In this document: positions 37,603 through 46,329 of the stretch, one piece after another
How the letters are laid out: every line of letters begins with the position of its first letter
How positions within the stretch are numbered: the first letter of the stretch is position 1
Origin: Spirosoma telluris
GTDB taxonomy: Bacteria > Bacteroidota > Bacteroidia > Cytophagales > Spirosomataceae
DNA: 64,000 nt
Assembly: GCA_003259005.1 (NCBI GenBank)
Contig: QLII01000001.1
Location: 4,108,501-4,172,500 of the forward strand
Reading direction: 5' to 3'
Made by a program: the position numbers and the translations under genes
Notes under the pieces: model-generated
Database searches by the model: none
Told to the model about the DNA's origin: nothing
What the model saw: only the letters and a program-made list of their open reading frames with translations

Positions 37603-40238
37603 ATTCGCCAGATATACACCCACCCCACTGGGCCCACTGGCTCTTGACCCAACTACATCCTGAAGAAACCCTCGAAGAAGTTGAGGGTGATCTGGATGAG
37701 CTCTATACGTACTGGTATCATCGAGCGGGGAAAACGCAGGCTATCTGGCGCTATGTGCTGAACGTAGTATCCGTGTTGCCGCCCTTTGTGCGAAGACGAG
37801 AACAAAAACGATACAATCAATTTCCTAATCCAACAAATACGACGATGCTACAAAACTATCTGAACATCGCTCTTAGAAGTCTGTTGAAAAACAGGGCTTA
37901 TTCGTTCATCAACATTGCAGGATTAAGCATTGGTCTGGCCTGTGCCATGCTTATTATGCTGTATGTTCAGGACGAAGTAAGTTATGACCGCTTTCATACA
38001 AATGCCAATCAGATTTATCGCATATATAAACAACAGACAAGAGAAGATGGCAGTATGCACAATGGCAGCTATACGGGCTATTTTCCTGGCCCTCGTTTTT
38101 CGGCAAGAATACCCGAAATACAAAGTTTTGTTCGCTTTCAGCCGGAGCAGGTAACGATTAAAACGGGTACCGACATTCAATCGCAGTCTGTCAGTCTTGT
38201 TGATTCTAACTTCTTTTCTATACTTAGTTTTCCTTTAGTAAGCGGTGATGCTAGATCAGTATTAACTCAGCCTAATGCTGTGGTTATTACAGAAGATATG
38301 GCTATAAAATATTTTGGCAGTTCAAATGCTGTTGGTAAGATAATCTCTATAAACAGAAATAATATTTTTAAACCATATATAGTAACCGGCATCGCCAAAA
38401 ATTGCCCACAAAACTCGTCAATAAAATTCCAGTTCCTGCTACCGCTGAACATTTCCGACCAGGACGAGAGCAATAACAATAACTGGTTTAATTCTTTTCT
38501 CAGCACGTTTGTTGTACTTGCTTCTGGCTCCGATATAAAAGCGGTGCAAAACAAAATGAATAAGGTATTTGAGTCAGATGCTGGTGAAGCTATCCGTGCA
38601 ATAAAAAGCAAATACGGTATAAAAAAGATTGGCATCTCTTACAACCTGGAACCACTCACAGACATTCATTTGGGCAAGGTAGTGCCCGACGAAGATGAAA
38701 TGCTAGCTGATAAAAGCAATCCCGAATTTTCTTTTATTCTTTCTGCCATTGCCCTTTTTATACTGCTTATAGCCTGTATCAATTTTGTAAACCTTACTGT
38801 AGCCCGATCAGTAAAACGTGCAAAGGAAATTGGCGTCCGTAAAGTAATAGGCAGCACGCGTCGACAATTGTTAATACAATTTCTTAGTGAGTCATTTATC
38901 CTTTGCTTTATCGCTTTTGGCTTTGCATTTATTATTACACTGGTTGTGCTGCCTGTGTTCAATCAATTAGCCAATAAAGTACTTTCTCTTTCTTATTTAT
39001 TCAGTATAAAACTTCTTACTTACTATGTAATTCTTTTCGTGCTTACAAGTTTACTAGCAGGATTTTATCCGGCTGTAGTTTTATCGAGCTATAACCCTGT
39101 ACAAACTTTATATACTCGTTTTACTCTTGCCAGTAAAAATTATTTACAAAAAACACTTGTCATCGTTCAGTTTGCCTTGGCATCTTTTTTAATTATTGGT
39201 TCTATTGTCCTCTTTTTACAGTTCGAGTATCTTACAACCCAACCTTTAGGCTATGATGACAGTGATTTGATTATCGTAGGTAACTATCAGATAACCCGAA
39301 ATAAAGCGACTTTATTCAAGCAAGAATTAACAAAAAATCCTAATATACTTGATGTTGCTCCAAGAAATAGCGGTTACAATGGTAACACAATAAAAATAAA
39401 TGGCGATAAGCCTATAAATATTTCTATTGAGACCATTGATGCGGCTTATTTACCCATACTTAAAGTGCCGATTATTGCAGGTAGAAATTTTTCTGCTGAT
39501 TATCCTTCTGATTCAACCCATTCCGTTTTGGTGAATGAATCATTCGTACAACAAGCCGGGTGGAAGCAGCCCATTGGCGAAAAAATAACAAGCTTCGACA
39601 ACGATAATTACACAGTAATAGGTGTGGTGAAAAATTATCATTATAAGCCTTTAACCGAGAAAATAGAACCACAGGTTTTTACTATGAACCCTGCAAACAG
39701 ATATGGAGTGCTGTATATAAAAATCAAGCCAGGTACAGAAACGGAAAGTCTGCAATACATAGCAAAAACATTCAAAGATTTATTTCCGTTAAGCCCATTC
39801 ATTTACAATTTTAAACAGGAGCAAAACAACCAGAGTTATGCGGCAGAAGCCCGGTGGAAACAGATCATTTTGTTGAGCGCTATACTGACCATTTTTATTT
39901 CATGCATCGGTTTATTTGGGTTATCTGTATTATCAGCCGAAAAAAGAACAAAAGAAATTGGCATACGCAAAGTGCTGGGCGCTTCAGTAAGCAGCATTGT
40001 ATCTACCCTGTCAACCAATTTTATAAAATTGATTTTTATAGCCTTAGCCATATCAATACCGTTTGCCTGGCTGGCAACAAGCAAATGGCTACAAGGTTAT
40101 CCTTATCGCATAACGCTTAGCTGGTGGCTGTTTGCATCAGCTGCCCTAGTAGTGATTGCGGTTGCCTTATTAACGACCAGCTTTCAATCGATCAAAGCGG
40201 CAATGGCAAATCCAGTGAAGTCTTTACGAAGCGAGTAA
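37599..40238 (+). CDS. FtsX/MacB-type ABC transporter permease with N-terminal prefix domain
   Basis: An 879-residue permease. The first ~75 residues (HWAHWLLTQLHPEETLEEVE, then DLDELYTYWYHRAGK) are the prefix domain common in Cytophagales permeases. Two MacB-like repeats follow: membrane helix (SFINIAGLSIGLACAMLIM), periplasmic MacB_PCD domain, and FtsX core (FVNLTVARSVKRAKEIGVRKVIGSTRRQ), then a second copy with EKRTKEIGIRKVLGASVSS. There are about eight helices in all. No ATPase gene is adjacent, so the partner is encoded elsewhere. MacB-like permeases transmit force to export peptides or toxins or for signalling. The central part is more AT-rich in codon use than its neighbours. Confidence 0.9.
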   Translation: MNSPDIHPPHWAHWLLTQLHPEETLEEVEGDLDELYTYWYHRAGKTQAIWRYVLNVVSVLPPFVRRREQKRYNQFPNPTNTTMLQNYLNIALRSLLKNRAYSFINIAGLSIGLACAMLIMLYVQDEVSYDRFHTNANQIYRIYKQQTREDGSMHNGSYTGYFPGPRFSARIPEIQSFVRFQPEQVTIKTGTDIQSQSVSLVDSNFFSILSFPLVSGDARSVLTQPNAVVITEDMAIKYFGSSNAVGKIISINRNNIFKPYIVTGIAKNCPQNSSIKFQFLLPLNISDQDESNNNNWFNSFLSTFVVLASGSDIKAVQNKMNKVFESDAGEAIRAIKSKYGIKKIGISYNLEPLTDIHLGKVVPDEDEMLADKSNPEFSFILSAIALFILLIACINFVNLTVARSVKRAKEIGVRKVIGSTRRQLLIQFLSESFILCFIAFGFAFIITLVVLPVFNQLANKVLSLSYLFSIKLLTYYVILFVLTSLLAGFYPAVVLSSYNPVQTLYTRFTLASKNYLQKTLVIVQFALASFLIIGSIVLFLQFEYLTTQPLGYDDSDLIIVGNYQITRNKATLFKQELTKNPNILDVAPRNSGYNGNTIKINGDKPINISIETIDAAYLPILKVPIIAGRNFSADYPSDSTHSVLVNESFVQQAGWKQPIGEKITSFDNDNYTVIGVVKNYHYKPLTEKIEPQVFTMNPANRYGVLYIKIKPGTETESLQYIAKTFKDLFPLSPFIYNFKQEQNNQSYAAEARWKQIILLSAILTIFISCIGLFGLSVLSAEKRTKEIGIRKVLGASVSSIVSTLSTNFIKLIFIALAISIPFAWLATSKWLQGYPYRITLSWWLFASAALVVIAVALLTTSFQSIKAAMANPVKSLRSE

Positions 40239-40347
40239 GCCCTGTCAATTAACAAGCCACCTTGCTACGGATGATAAGATACTTATCTATTGTACTATTC
40301 CTACGGTAGATTTTGCCTGACCTTTTTACTTTTAAACGCGTGCAGTT

Positions 40348-41061
40348 ATGCGTATCGACAGGCTCTTTGCCAAAAAATGGCTTATAAACACCTTTATTTT
40401 TGTGCTATTTCTTTTTATTAGACCAATGGCACAGAGTCAGCCAAACGTCTATGACGCGCCGACACCTCCGGATTCAGCGAAAGGCTATTGGCGACTCTAT
40501 ACTGATTATAACAGTGGTCTGACACGCGTCAGCTTTTATACGACTAACCATGAACTGCTCTATCAGGAAAAAATGAAAGACCGGTACATTAAATTGACCA
40601 AACGAACCGTAGCTCAGTTTAACGATTTACTGATGAAGCTGGTGGATGGCCATCTGGTGGCCGACCGGGTTAGATCGTACGATTTACTGGTTAGCACCCA
40701 CGGAATCAATCCACCCCGCTTTTCGCTTTCCCAAGCTGTTGAGCAACCTACGGAGTCACCCCAAACTCCTTCTGATCAACTTTTGGTAAACTTGCTGCCG
40801 ATTCAGGACAAAAAGGTAAAACTGTGGTATAGAAACCTGACTCAGCAACCACTCCTGATTAGTATCAAAGATGAGTTTTCACAAAATATGTACCGAACAG
40901 TAAGCCTGGCCAAAACCAATAGCGAGTTGTTTAATCTGAGTCAGCTTCCCCCAGGTCATTATCGATTTCTTATTGAGAGCGGCCTAAACATTGTTCACTA
41001 TAGCCTAATCATTCCGGAGGAAGATGGATTCATCAAACTAAACAGGGTTTCTTCCCTGTAA
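40348..41061 (+). CDS. Secreted protein of unknown function
   Basis: A 237-residue protein with a signal peptide (about residues 12-30, INTFIFVLFLFIRPMAQSQ). The mature part has a region of alternating polar strands (GYWRLYTDYNSGLTRVSFYT), a basic middle and a C-terminal beta-rich part (LPPGHYRFLIESGLNIVHYSL) that looks like the end of a T9SS-type or fibronectin-like sandwich, though no family is recognised. No catalytic motif is seen. It stands alone, 109 bp after the permease. Confidence 0.65.
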   Translation: MRIDRLFAKKWLINTFIFVLFLFIRPMAQSQPNVYDAPTPPDSAKGYWRLYTDYNSGLTRVSFYTTNHELLYQEKMKDRYIKLTKRTVAQFNDLLMKLVDGHLVADRVRSYDLLVSTHGINPPRFSLSQAVEQPTESPQTPSDQLLVNLLPIQDKKVKLWYRNLTQQPLLISIKDEFSQNMYRTVSLAKTNSELFNLSQLPPGHYRFLIESGLNIVHYSLIIPEEDGFIKLNRVSSL

Positions 41062-41360
41062 GCCCGCTTAGTCCAACCGGAAAAACATCTTCCGGAATAA
41101 TGAAAATTCTCCAAAAGTATTGTGGCTAGCCTTAGAAAGAACTGGACATTGTGCCAAGGTCTTACGAAAACGCTGGTTTTACCATCTATCCATTGGTCTC
41201 GCTCCGGCGGTGGTGCGCAGTTCCCCGCCGGGACATTCCGACCGGTCACTGCGGCTCAATCCGTAGCATACGAAGCCAATTTATTCTGTAACCATTTAGA
41301 CGTAAGTCAGTTTCCTGCTCGATTTTAATCCATTTACTACTGAACTTACTAGTACTAATC
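41062..41360. other. Intergenic region with a GC-rich hairpin
   Basis: About 300 bp without a convincing gene. A GC-rich patch carries a 7-bp stem CCGGCGG/CCGCCGG (41204-41210 with 41225-41231) and a 14-nt loop; its composition differs from the AT-rich surroundings. The short open frames across it have no recognisable product. Confidence 0.4.
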
Positions 41361-42874
41361 ATGAAAGCCCTTTTCTTGGCTGGTGTGAAATTTTCCTGCC
41401 TATTTATTCTACTGGCATTGTCCATAAGCACGCTAGCCCAAAAAAAGGCGATCGTGGATGATACTATCCCCAAACAATATCTGCCTAAGGCTTTACAAGA
41501 AGACTTCTTGATTTTTAGAAAAACCCTGCAAACTACGTATCCTAGTCTATATCGCTATGCCGATTCGGTTACCATCAATACGTACCTGGACCAACAATTT
41601 TCCTTGCTCAATAGGCCGATGAACGAAACTAAATTTTATAAAATAATTGCGCTCTGCTGTGCGCGTCTAAACGATGAGCATCTGATTGCTAAACCTTCGC
41701 CTGACTATTTCAGGAATCAGTTTTTCAACAAGATTAAGATTTTCCCCTTTACTTTCAAGATCATCAACCGCCGGTTTTATATTGTTAAGAGTGCTAGCCG
41801 CCCATCACCCATTAAAGTGGGTTCCGAGCTTATTTCGATTAACGGTCGGCCCATGGAAGAGATCTTAAATCGGTTACTGCCTGCTATCCCGGCCGATGGC
41901 TATATTCAAACGTTTAAGATTCGTCACCTGGAAGATTACTCGACCACTCAAGAAGAGAATCTGTTTGATTTATTGTATCCCATTTTTGTCGAAGAAGCCA
42001 CATCATTCCGTCTGGAGTACATTTCGCCGGACCAGCCCTCAACCAAACAAACCGTAGTTGTAGCTGGTCTGAGCAAAGACGAGTATCGAACATTTTTTCA
42101 ACAAAGGCAGGTTCTGGAAAAACCACTCACGTTTACGTATTTGCAAGATGATGTAGCGTATTTGAAGATTAGTTCGTTTCTAGGCTGGCACAGACAACGG
42201 TTTAAGCAAAACTTTGATTCGCTGTATCAAGCGGTTTTTAATGAACTCAAGGTTAAAAACATTCCTCACCTGATTTTGGATCTACGCAATAACGAGGGAG
42301 GAGACCATACGGGGGAGGAACTGATTGCTTACCTATTAAAAAATCCCTACCGGCACTTCGATTACCTTGAGAAAAAATATGTCGGCCTACCCCGGTAAGT
42401 ACGTATCTAGAGAACGGAAAAAAACTTTATGTAGCAGATTCGACCGTTTATAAAACGGCATCCGGCAGCTACCGACCCAAGCCAGCCTACTACCTACAAT
42501 GGACACCCCTCTTACTGGAGCAGTTCCCTAAAGCAACTCATTTCAATGGGCAATTGACGGTGCTGGCTAACGGGGCGACAGGCTCCATGGCTGGAGTTGT
42601 ATGTAGTTTTCTCAAGTCGAATCAGCGAGCGGTCTTTATTGGGGAAGAAACCGGTGGGGCTATGGAAGGCCCCACGGCGCGATCTTTTACGAAATTAACC
42701 TTGCCCAATACGCATATACGGATTGAGGTGCCTTTAACCAAAACGGTTCATGCCGTACGGTATACCAAAGGCAGAGGGGTCATTCCTGATTATTGGATTG
42801 AGCCGATAATCGAGGAGCTAATTGATGGTGTGGATACCGAACTAAACTTTGCTCTGAAGCTACTTAATCATTAG
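41361..42874 (+). CDS. S41-family (tail-specific protease-like) peptidase (one apparent frameshift)
   Basis: Reconstructed length is 504 residues. A signal peptide (MKALFLAGVKFSCLFILLALSIS) is followed by a helical N-terminal domain (DDTIPKQYLPKALQEDFLIF), a PDZ-like segment (KVGSELISINGRPMEEIL) and the S41 core: LILDLRNNEGGDHTG, the serine region LANGATGSMAGVV and GEETGGAMEGPTA. The frame breaks near 42394-42395; one base restores GLPRVSTYLENGKKLYV. It acts in the periplasm or at the surface; the substrate is unknown. The lysine of classic Ser/Lys tail proteases is not clear, which is usual for this secreted Bacteroidota group. Confidence 0.85.
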
Positions 42875-43141
42875 TAGACCGTGTTTTGTTGGCTGTTTTT
42901 CAAAGACGGCTTTTAGGCAGGGCCTCCTTTCGGATTTGTGAACTGAGAAGAAACTAAGACTGACAAACAGCACCCCTACCCCTATCGGCTCAGCGTTTTC
43001 AACAAGCTATCCTATCTTACCTGCATTAATTGTATACGCCTGTCTATCAGCAGCGGTTAAAGACATTGTTGATTCCTGATTTCCAAACCTTTACATGCAC
43101 AAAGCTTAACGGTTCATAGTATAGATGGATCAGAAATCAGT

Positions 43142-44734
43142 CTATTTAGGCAAATCTTGCGTGCCGTTCCAAGTCTGGTGATTGATACTGATAATGACGC
43201 CCCGCTTTGTAAGCTGTTGCTGCAAGGCTTTCGGATTTAGTTTTTGTACATCCATTTTCTGATTGACAGCCATAGCCGCTGCAATGCCTGCGCTGTTTCC
43301 CAATTGCATCCAGGTCGATTCAACCCGCAGAGAACAAAATCCAACATGCGAAGAAGAAACGCATACGGGAACAAGCAGGTTTGTGCATTCGCTCCTTTTC
43401 GGGGTAATAGCCCGGTAGGAAACCTCATAGGGCTGACTAATGGGCTCCCAGATACGGCCTTCATTAACAAACTGGGTCTTCGAGACAGCCACGCGCTGAA
43501 CATGGTGACAATCAATCCAATGCGACCCTAAACAGATGGCATCGGGTTTCGTACGTTCCTGTAAAATATCTTTTTGCGTTTGAACATAAGCGCCAATCAT
43601 GCGCCGTGCCTCCCGCACGTAGAGATAATAGGGAAAATTCTGATTGTCGGTAAATTCATCTGCACTAAATCCATAGCCAGCGGTTTCGGTTCTGAGTGCC
43701 GGTGGTACTGATGGATCGTTGGCTAAGTAATACATTAAGCCAAGGGTCCAGTCTTTATGATCCTGATAAATAGCAGAACGTCGGGTATAGTCGGCCTCGG
43801 GATAATCGACATTTCCGCCAAAGTGGCCTAATGAAATGACCGCTTTTTGTTTGTTATTGGTCTCAAACTTTCCCTTCGGGTAATTCCAGGAATATAAATC
43901 AATAATATCGACCAGTTTCGTTTCCGGATGATTTTTCAATAAGCGCGTTAGTAAGACATAGCGTTCGGGCTTGTACGAATCTGGCTTAGGAAAGGGCCGG
44001 TGGTCAGGCCTGGTTGACATCATCAGCCTGAAATTATAATTCATGACCCGGTCACTAGCTTGCCCTTCGGTTAGCGTACTTCGTTCAACAAAGCCAGGGA
44101 GTAGGTGCCCGTTGTCATCATAAGGGGCCGCTTCAATGGGTGCGTCAATAAAGCGTACTCCCGCCAATGATTCACCATATTGCTCCCGGCTCTCTCGTCC
44201 GTGCGTATGTGAAACACCAGCTCGTGCCATCAGGTCGCCTTCATAGGTAGCATCGATAAATGCTTTTCCGATAAATTGTTTGCCATTTGTCAGGGTAATG
44301 GATTGAATGACTGTACCCTGTTTTTGAGCCGACTGCACGAACGCTTCATAAACGAGAGTGACTTTGGCCTCCCGGAGTAAATCCGTATATACTTTCTCGG
44401 CCACATGCGACTCAAAGTAAAAAGTAGGTCCATTTTTGCCGTACTCTTTACCCAACCGCTCATAAAACTCAAGGGGTAAACCTGAGTATGTTTCCTCAAT
44501 CATGTGTTCAGATTCAGACGTACCAATGCCGCTGGTGTTCAGCCCACCTACGTGCCGGGTTTGTTCCAGAAGTACCACACGAGCGCCTTCGCGGGCAGCG
44601 GCTACAGCTGCGATAACTCCTCCCGGCGTCCCGCCATAAACAACTACGTCATACGAGTTGGTCTGAACAGGTTTTTCTATCTGAAAAGAACTGCAACAGA
44701 TGAGCAGTAAGCAAAAAAAGGAAATCGATTTCAT
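43142..44734 (-). CDS. Secreted FAD-dependent oxidoreductase
   Basis: A 530-residue protein with a lipoprotein-like or Sec signal (MKSISFFCLLLICCSSFQ) and an FAD Rossmann motif YDVVVYGGTPGGVIAAVAAAR, then HVGGLNTSGIG and FIDATYEGDLMARAG. It belongs to the FAD_oxidored (PF12831) group often annotated as xanthan-lyase-like in Bacteroidota. These proteins often sit in glycan-utilisation loci. Here the gene follows SusD in the ECF/FecR/SusC/SusD unit, separated by a large hairpin. It probably oxidises a sugar or its derivative in the periplasm; the reaction is unproven. Confidence 0.85.
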   Translation of the reverse strand: MKSISFFCLLLICCSSFQIEKPVQTNSYDVVVYGGTPGGVIAAVAAAREGARVVLLEQTRHVGGLNTSGIGTSESEHMIEETYSGLPLEFYERLGKEYGKNGPTFYFESHVAEKVYTDLLREAKVTLVYEAFVQSAQKQGTVIQSITLTNGKQFIGKAFIDATYEGDLMARAGVSHTHGRESREQYGESLAGVRFIDAPIEAAPYDDNGHLLPGFVERSTLTEGQASDRVMNYNFRLMMSTRPDHRPFPKPDSYKPERYVLLTRLLKNHPETKLVDIIDLYSWNYPKGKFETNNKQKAVISLGHFGGNVDYPEADYTRRSAIYQDHKDWTLGLMYYLANDPSVPPALRTETAGYGFSADEFTDNQNFPYYLYVREARRMIGAYVQTQKDILQERTKPDAICLGSHWIDCHHVQRVAVSKTQFVNEGRIWEPISQPYEVSYRAITPKRSECTNLLVPVCVSSSHVGFCSLRVESTWMQLGNSAGIAAAMAVNQKMDVQKLNPKALQQQLTKRGVIISINHQTWNGTQDLPK

Positions 44735-44767
44735 CGTAAAAGCAAGATTTATAAGATTTCAACTTAT

Positions 44768-44858
44768 TAGGTTATTAACCACAGAGGCACAGAGAACACA
44801 GAGAAAATAAATGAAACTCAATTGTTTATATCTCTGTGCCTCTGTGGTTAATAACCTA
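44768..44858. repeat. Perfect 28-bp inverted repeat of CACAGAG words
   Basis: 44768-44795 is the exact reverse complement of 44831-44858; the 35-nt loop contains more of the same words (GAACACAGAGAAAA). It starts one base after the SusD stop codon (read on the minus strand) and ends 33 bp before the oxidoreductase start. Related words appear at 21627-21690. There is no T run, so an mRNA-stabilising or processing role is as likely as termination. Confidence 0.9.
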
Positions 44859-44859
44859 T

Positions 44860-46296
44860 TTAAAAACCAGGATTCTGGGTTAGCGATGGGTTAGCATCCC
44901 GCTCAAAGGTGGGTATAGGAAAAAGTAGATATTTCTCGGAAACCGTATAGCCCTGTGCCTGAGCTGCGGCCAACAATTTACCGGTACGTAGTAAATCCCA
45001 GCGCCGGTGCCCTTCTCCAGCCAGTTCCCAGCTTCGTTCCTGCAAAACCGCGTCACGGAACTGAGCCTGCGTAAGGCCTGCCAAATCCTGCGGCCCCGTT
45101 GTGTTTACGCCTTTTCTGGCCCGTGCCCGCACCTGATTGATCGCTGCGTAGGCATCGGCACCAGGGCCAGCCAGTTCATTAAGTGCCTCCGCATACATGA
45201 GTAACACATCGGCATAGCGAATGACCAGAAAATTATTTCGGGCCGCTCCCGCGCCACAGGCATTCGGGTCCCAGTATTTATCCAGGTGAGGTCCTGTTCG
45301 GGATAGAACGACCGTACCATTGGCCAGGGTTTTCTGGGTAATAACGGCCACCTGCTTGCGATAGTCACCCGCCACGAACGAGTTTGCATAGCTATCCGTA
45401 ACCTGCAAAGACCCACCCGTCAGGTTAATGGGATAGCTAAAATAAATGGCAAAATTTTCGGCCATCGAACTACCGTATTTCGGCTGGATACAACTGAACT
45501 GGATCGAGAAGATATGCTCCGGGCCATTTTCTTTTTCGGGTGTGAACACGTCCCGATAGTCGGCCACCAGGCTGTAGGTTTTTGAATCAATCACCTCTTT
45601 GGCTTTTGCAGCCGCATTGGTCCAGTCTTTACGGGTCAGGTATACTTTAGCCAGGATTGATTTGGCGGCCCCTACTGTAGCCCGGCCAACTTCGCCAGCT
45701 GCGGTGTAACTAACGGGTAAAACCTTTTCGGCATCCAGCAAATCCTGAATAATCTGTTGATAGACTTTATCCGTTGGATCACGCGGGATTTTGACATTAA
45801 CGACGTCGGTCGTCGTTTTCACTACTAAGGGAACATCGCCGAAAGCCCGGACCAGATTGAAGTAATGCAAGGCCCGCAGAAATTTCGCTTCTCCAATAAT
45901 CTGGTCACGGAGTTTGGTGTCCATCGCAATTTTAGGGACGTTTTCGATGACTCGATTAGACCGGTCGATGGCGACGTAAGAGTTGGTGTAAAAGCTGTCG
46001 AAATAGTTAGTCGATGCGGTATATTTAAACTGATCGATTTCATTGACGGCCGGATCGCCATCGGGCCGAACCAGGAGGTCATCTCCGCTCAAATCGCCCA
46101 GGACAATCATGGGTATCTGGTATATAATTTTGGCCCGATCGTAAACGGCATTAATGGCCGTGGTTGCATCGGCGGCTGTAATGAATGAATTGGATTCGCT
46201 TAAGAAACTAATGGGCACTTCTTCCAGATTACTCTGACAGCCGACAGTCACAAGCAGCCAGCTTACTAAGAGTAGCAATCGTTTATTTTTTTTCAT
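44860..46296 (-). CDS. RagB/SusD-family nutrient-binding outer-membrane lipoprotein
   Basis: A 478-residue protein with a lipoprotein signal (MKKNKRLLLLVSWLLVTVGC, Cys 20), TPR-like helices typical of SusD (FLRALHYFNLVRAFGDVPLV, AKSILAKVYLTRKDWTNAA) and the C-terminal region with IRYADVLLMYAEALNEL and LQERSWELAGEGHRRWDLLRTG. It binds glycan at the surface and forms a pair with the SusC-type receptor just upstream (33 bp). The ligand is unknown. Confidence 0.93.
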   Translation of the reverse strand: MKKNKRLLLLVSWLLVTVGCQSNLEEVPISFLSESNSFITAADATTAINAVYDRAKIIYQIPMIVLGDLSGDDLLVRPDGDPAVNEIDQFKYTASTNYFDSFYTNSYVAIDRSNRVIENVPKIAMDTKLRDQIIGEAKFLRALHYFNLVRAFGDVPLVVKTTTDVVNVKIPRDPTDKVYQQIIQDLLDAEKVLPVSYTAAGEVGRATVGAAKSILAKVYLTRKDWTNAAAKAKEVIDSKTYSLVADYRDVFTPEKENGPEHIFSIQFSCIQPKYGSSMAENFAIYFSYPINLTGGSLQVTDSYANSFVAGDYRKQVAVITQKTLANGTVVLSRTGPHLDKYWDPNACGAGAARNNFLVIRYADVLLMYAEALNELAGPGADAYAAINQVRARARKGVNTTGPQDLAGLTQAQFRDAVLQERSWELAGEGHRRWDLLRTGKLLAAAQAQGYTVSEKYLLFPIPTFERDANPSLTQNPGF

Positions 46297-46329
46297 GGCT
46301 ATTCATAAGGTTATAGGTCTGACAGGGAC

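Noticed and set aside
41122..41328. Small open frame downstream of the unknown secreted protein
   Set aside because: No family resemblance, biased composition over a GC-rich hairpin, and an overlapping frame of equal quality on the other strand.
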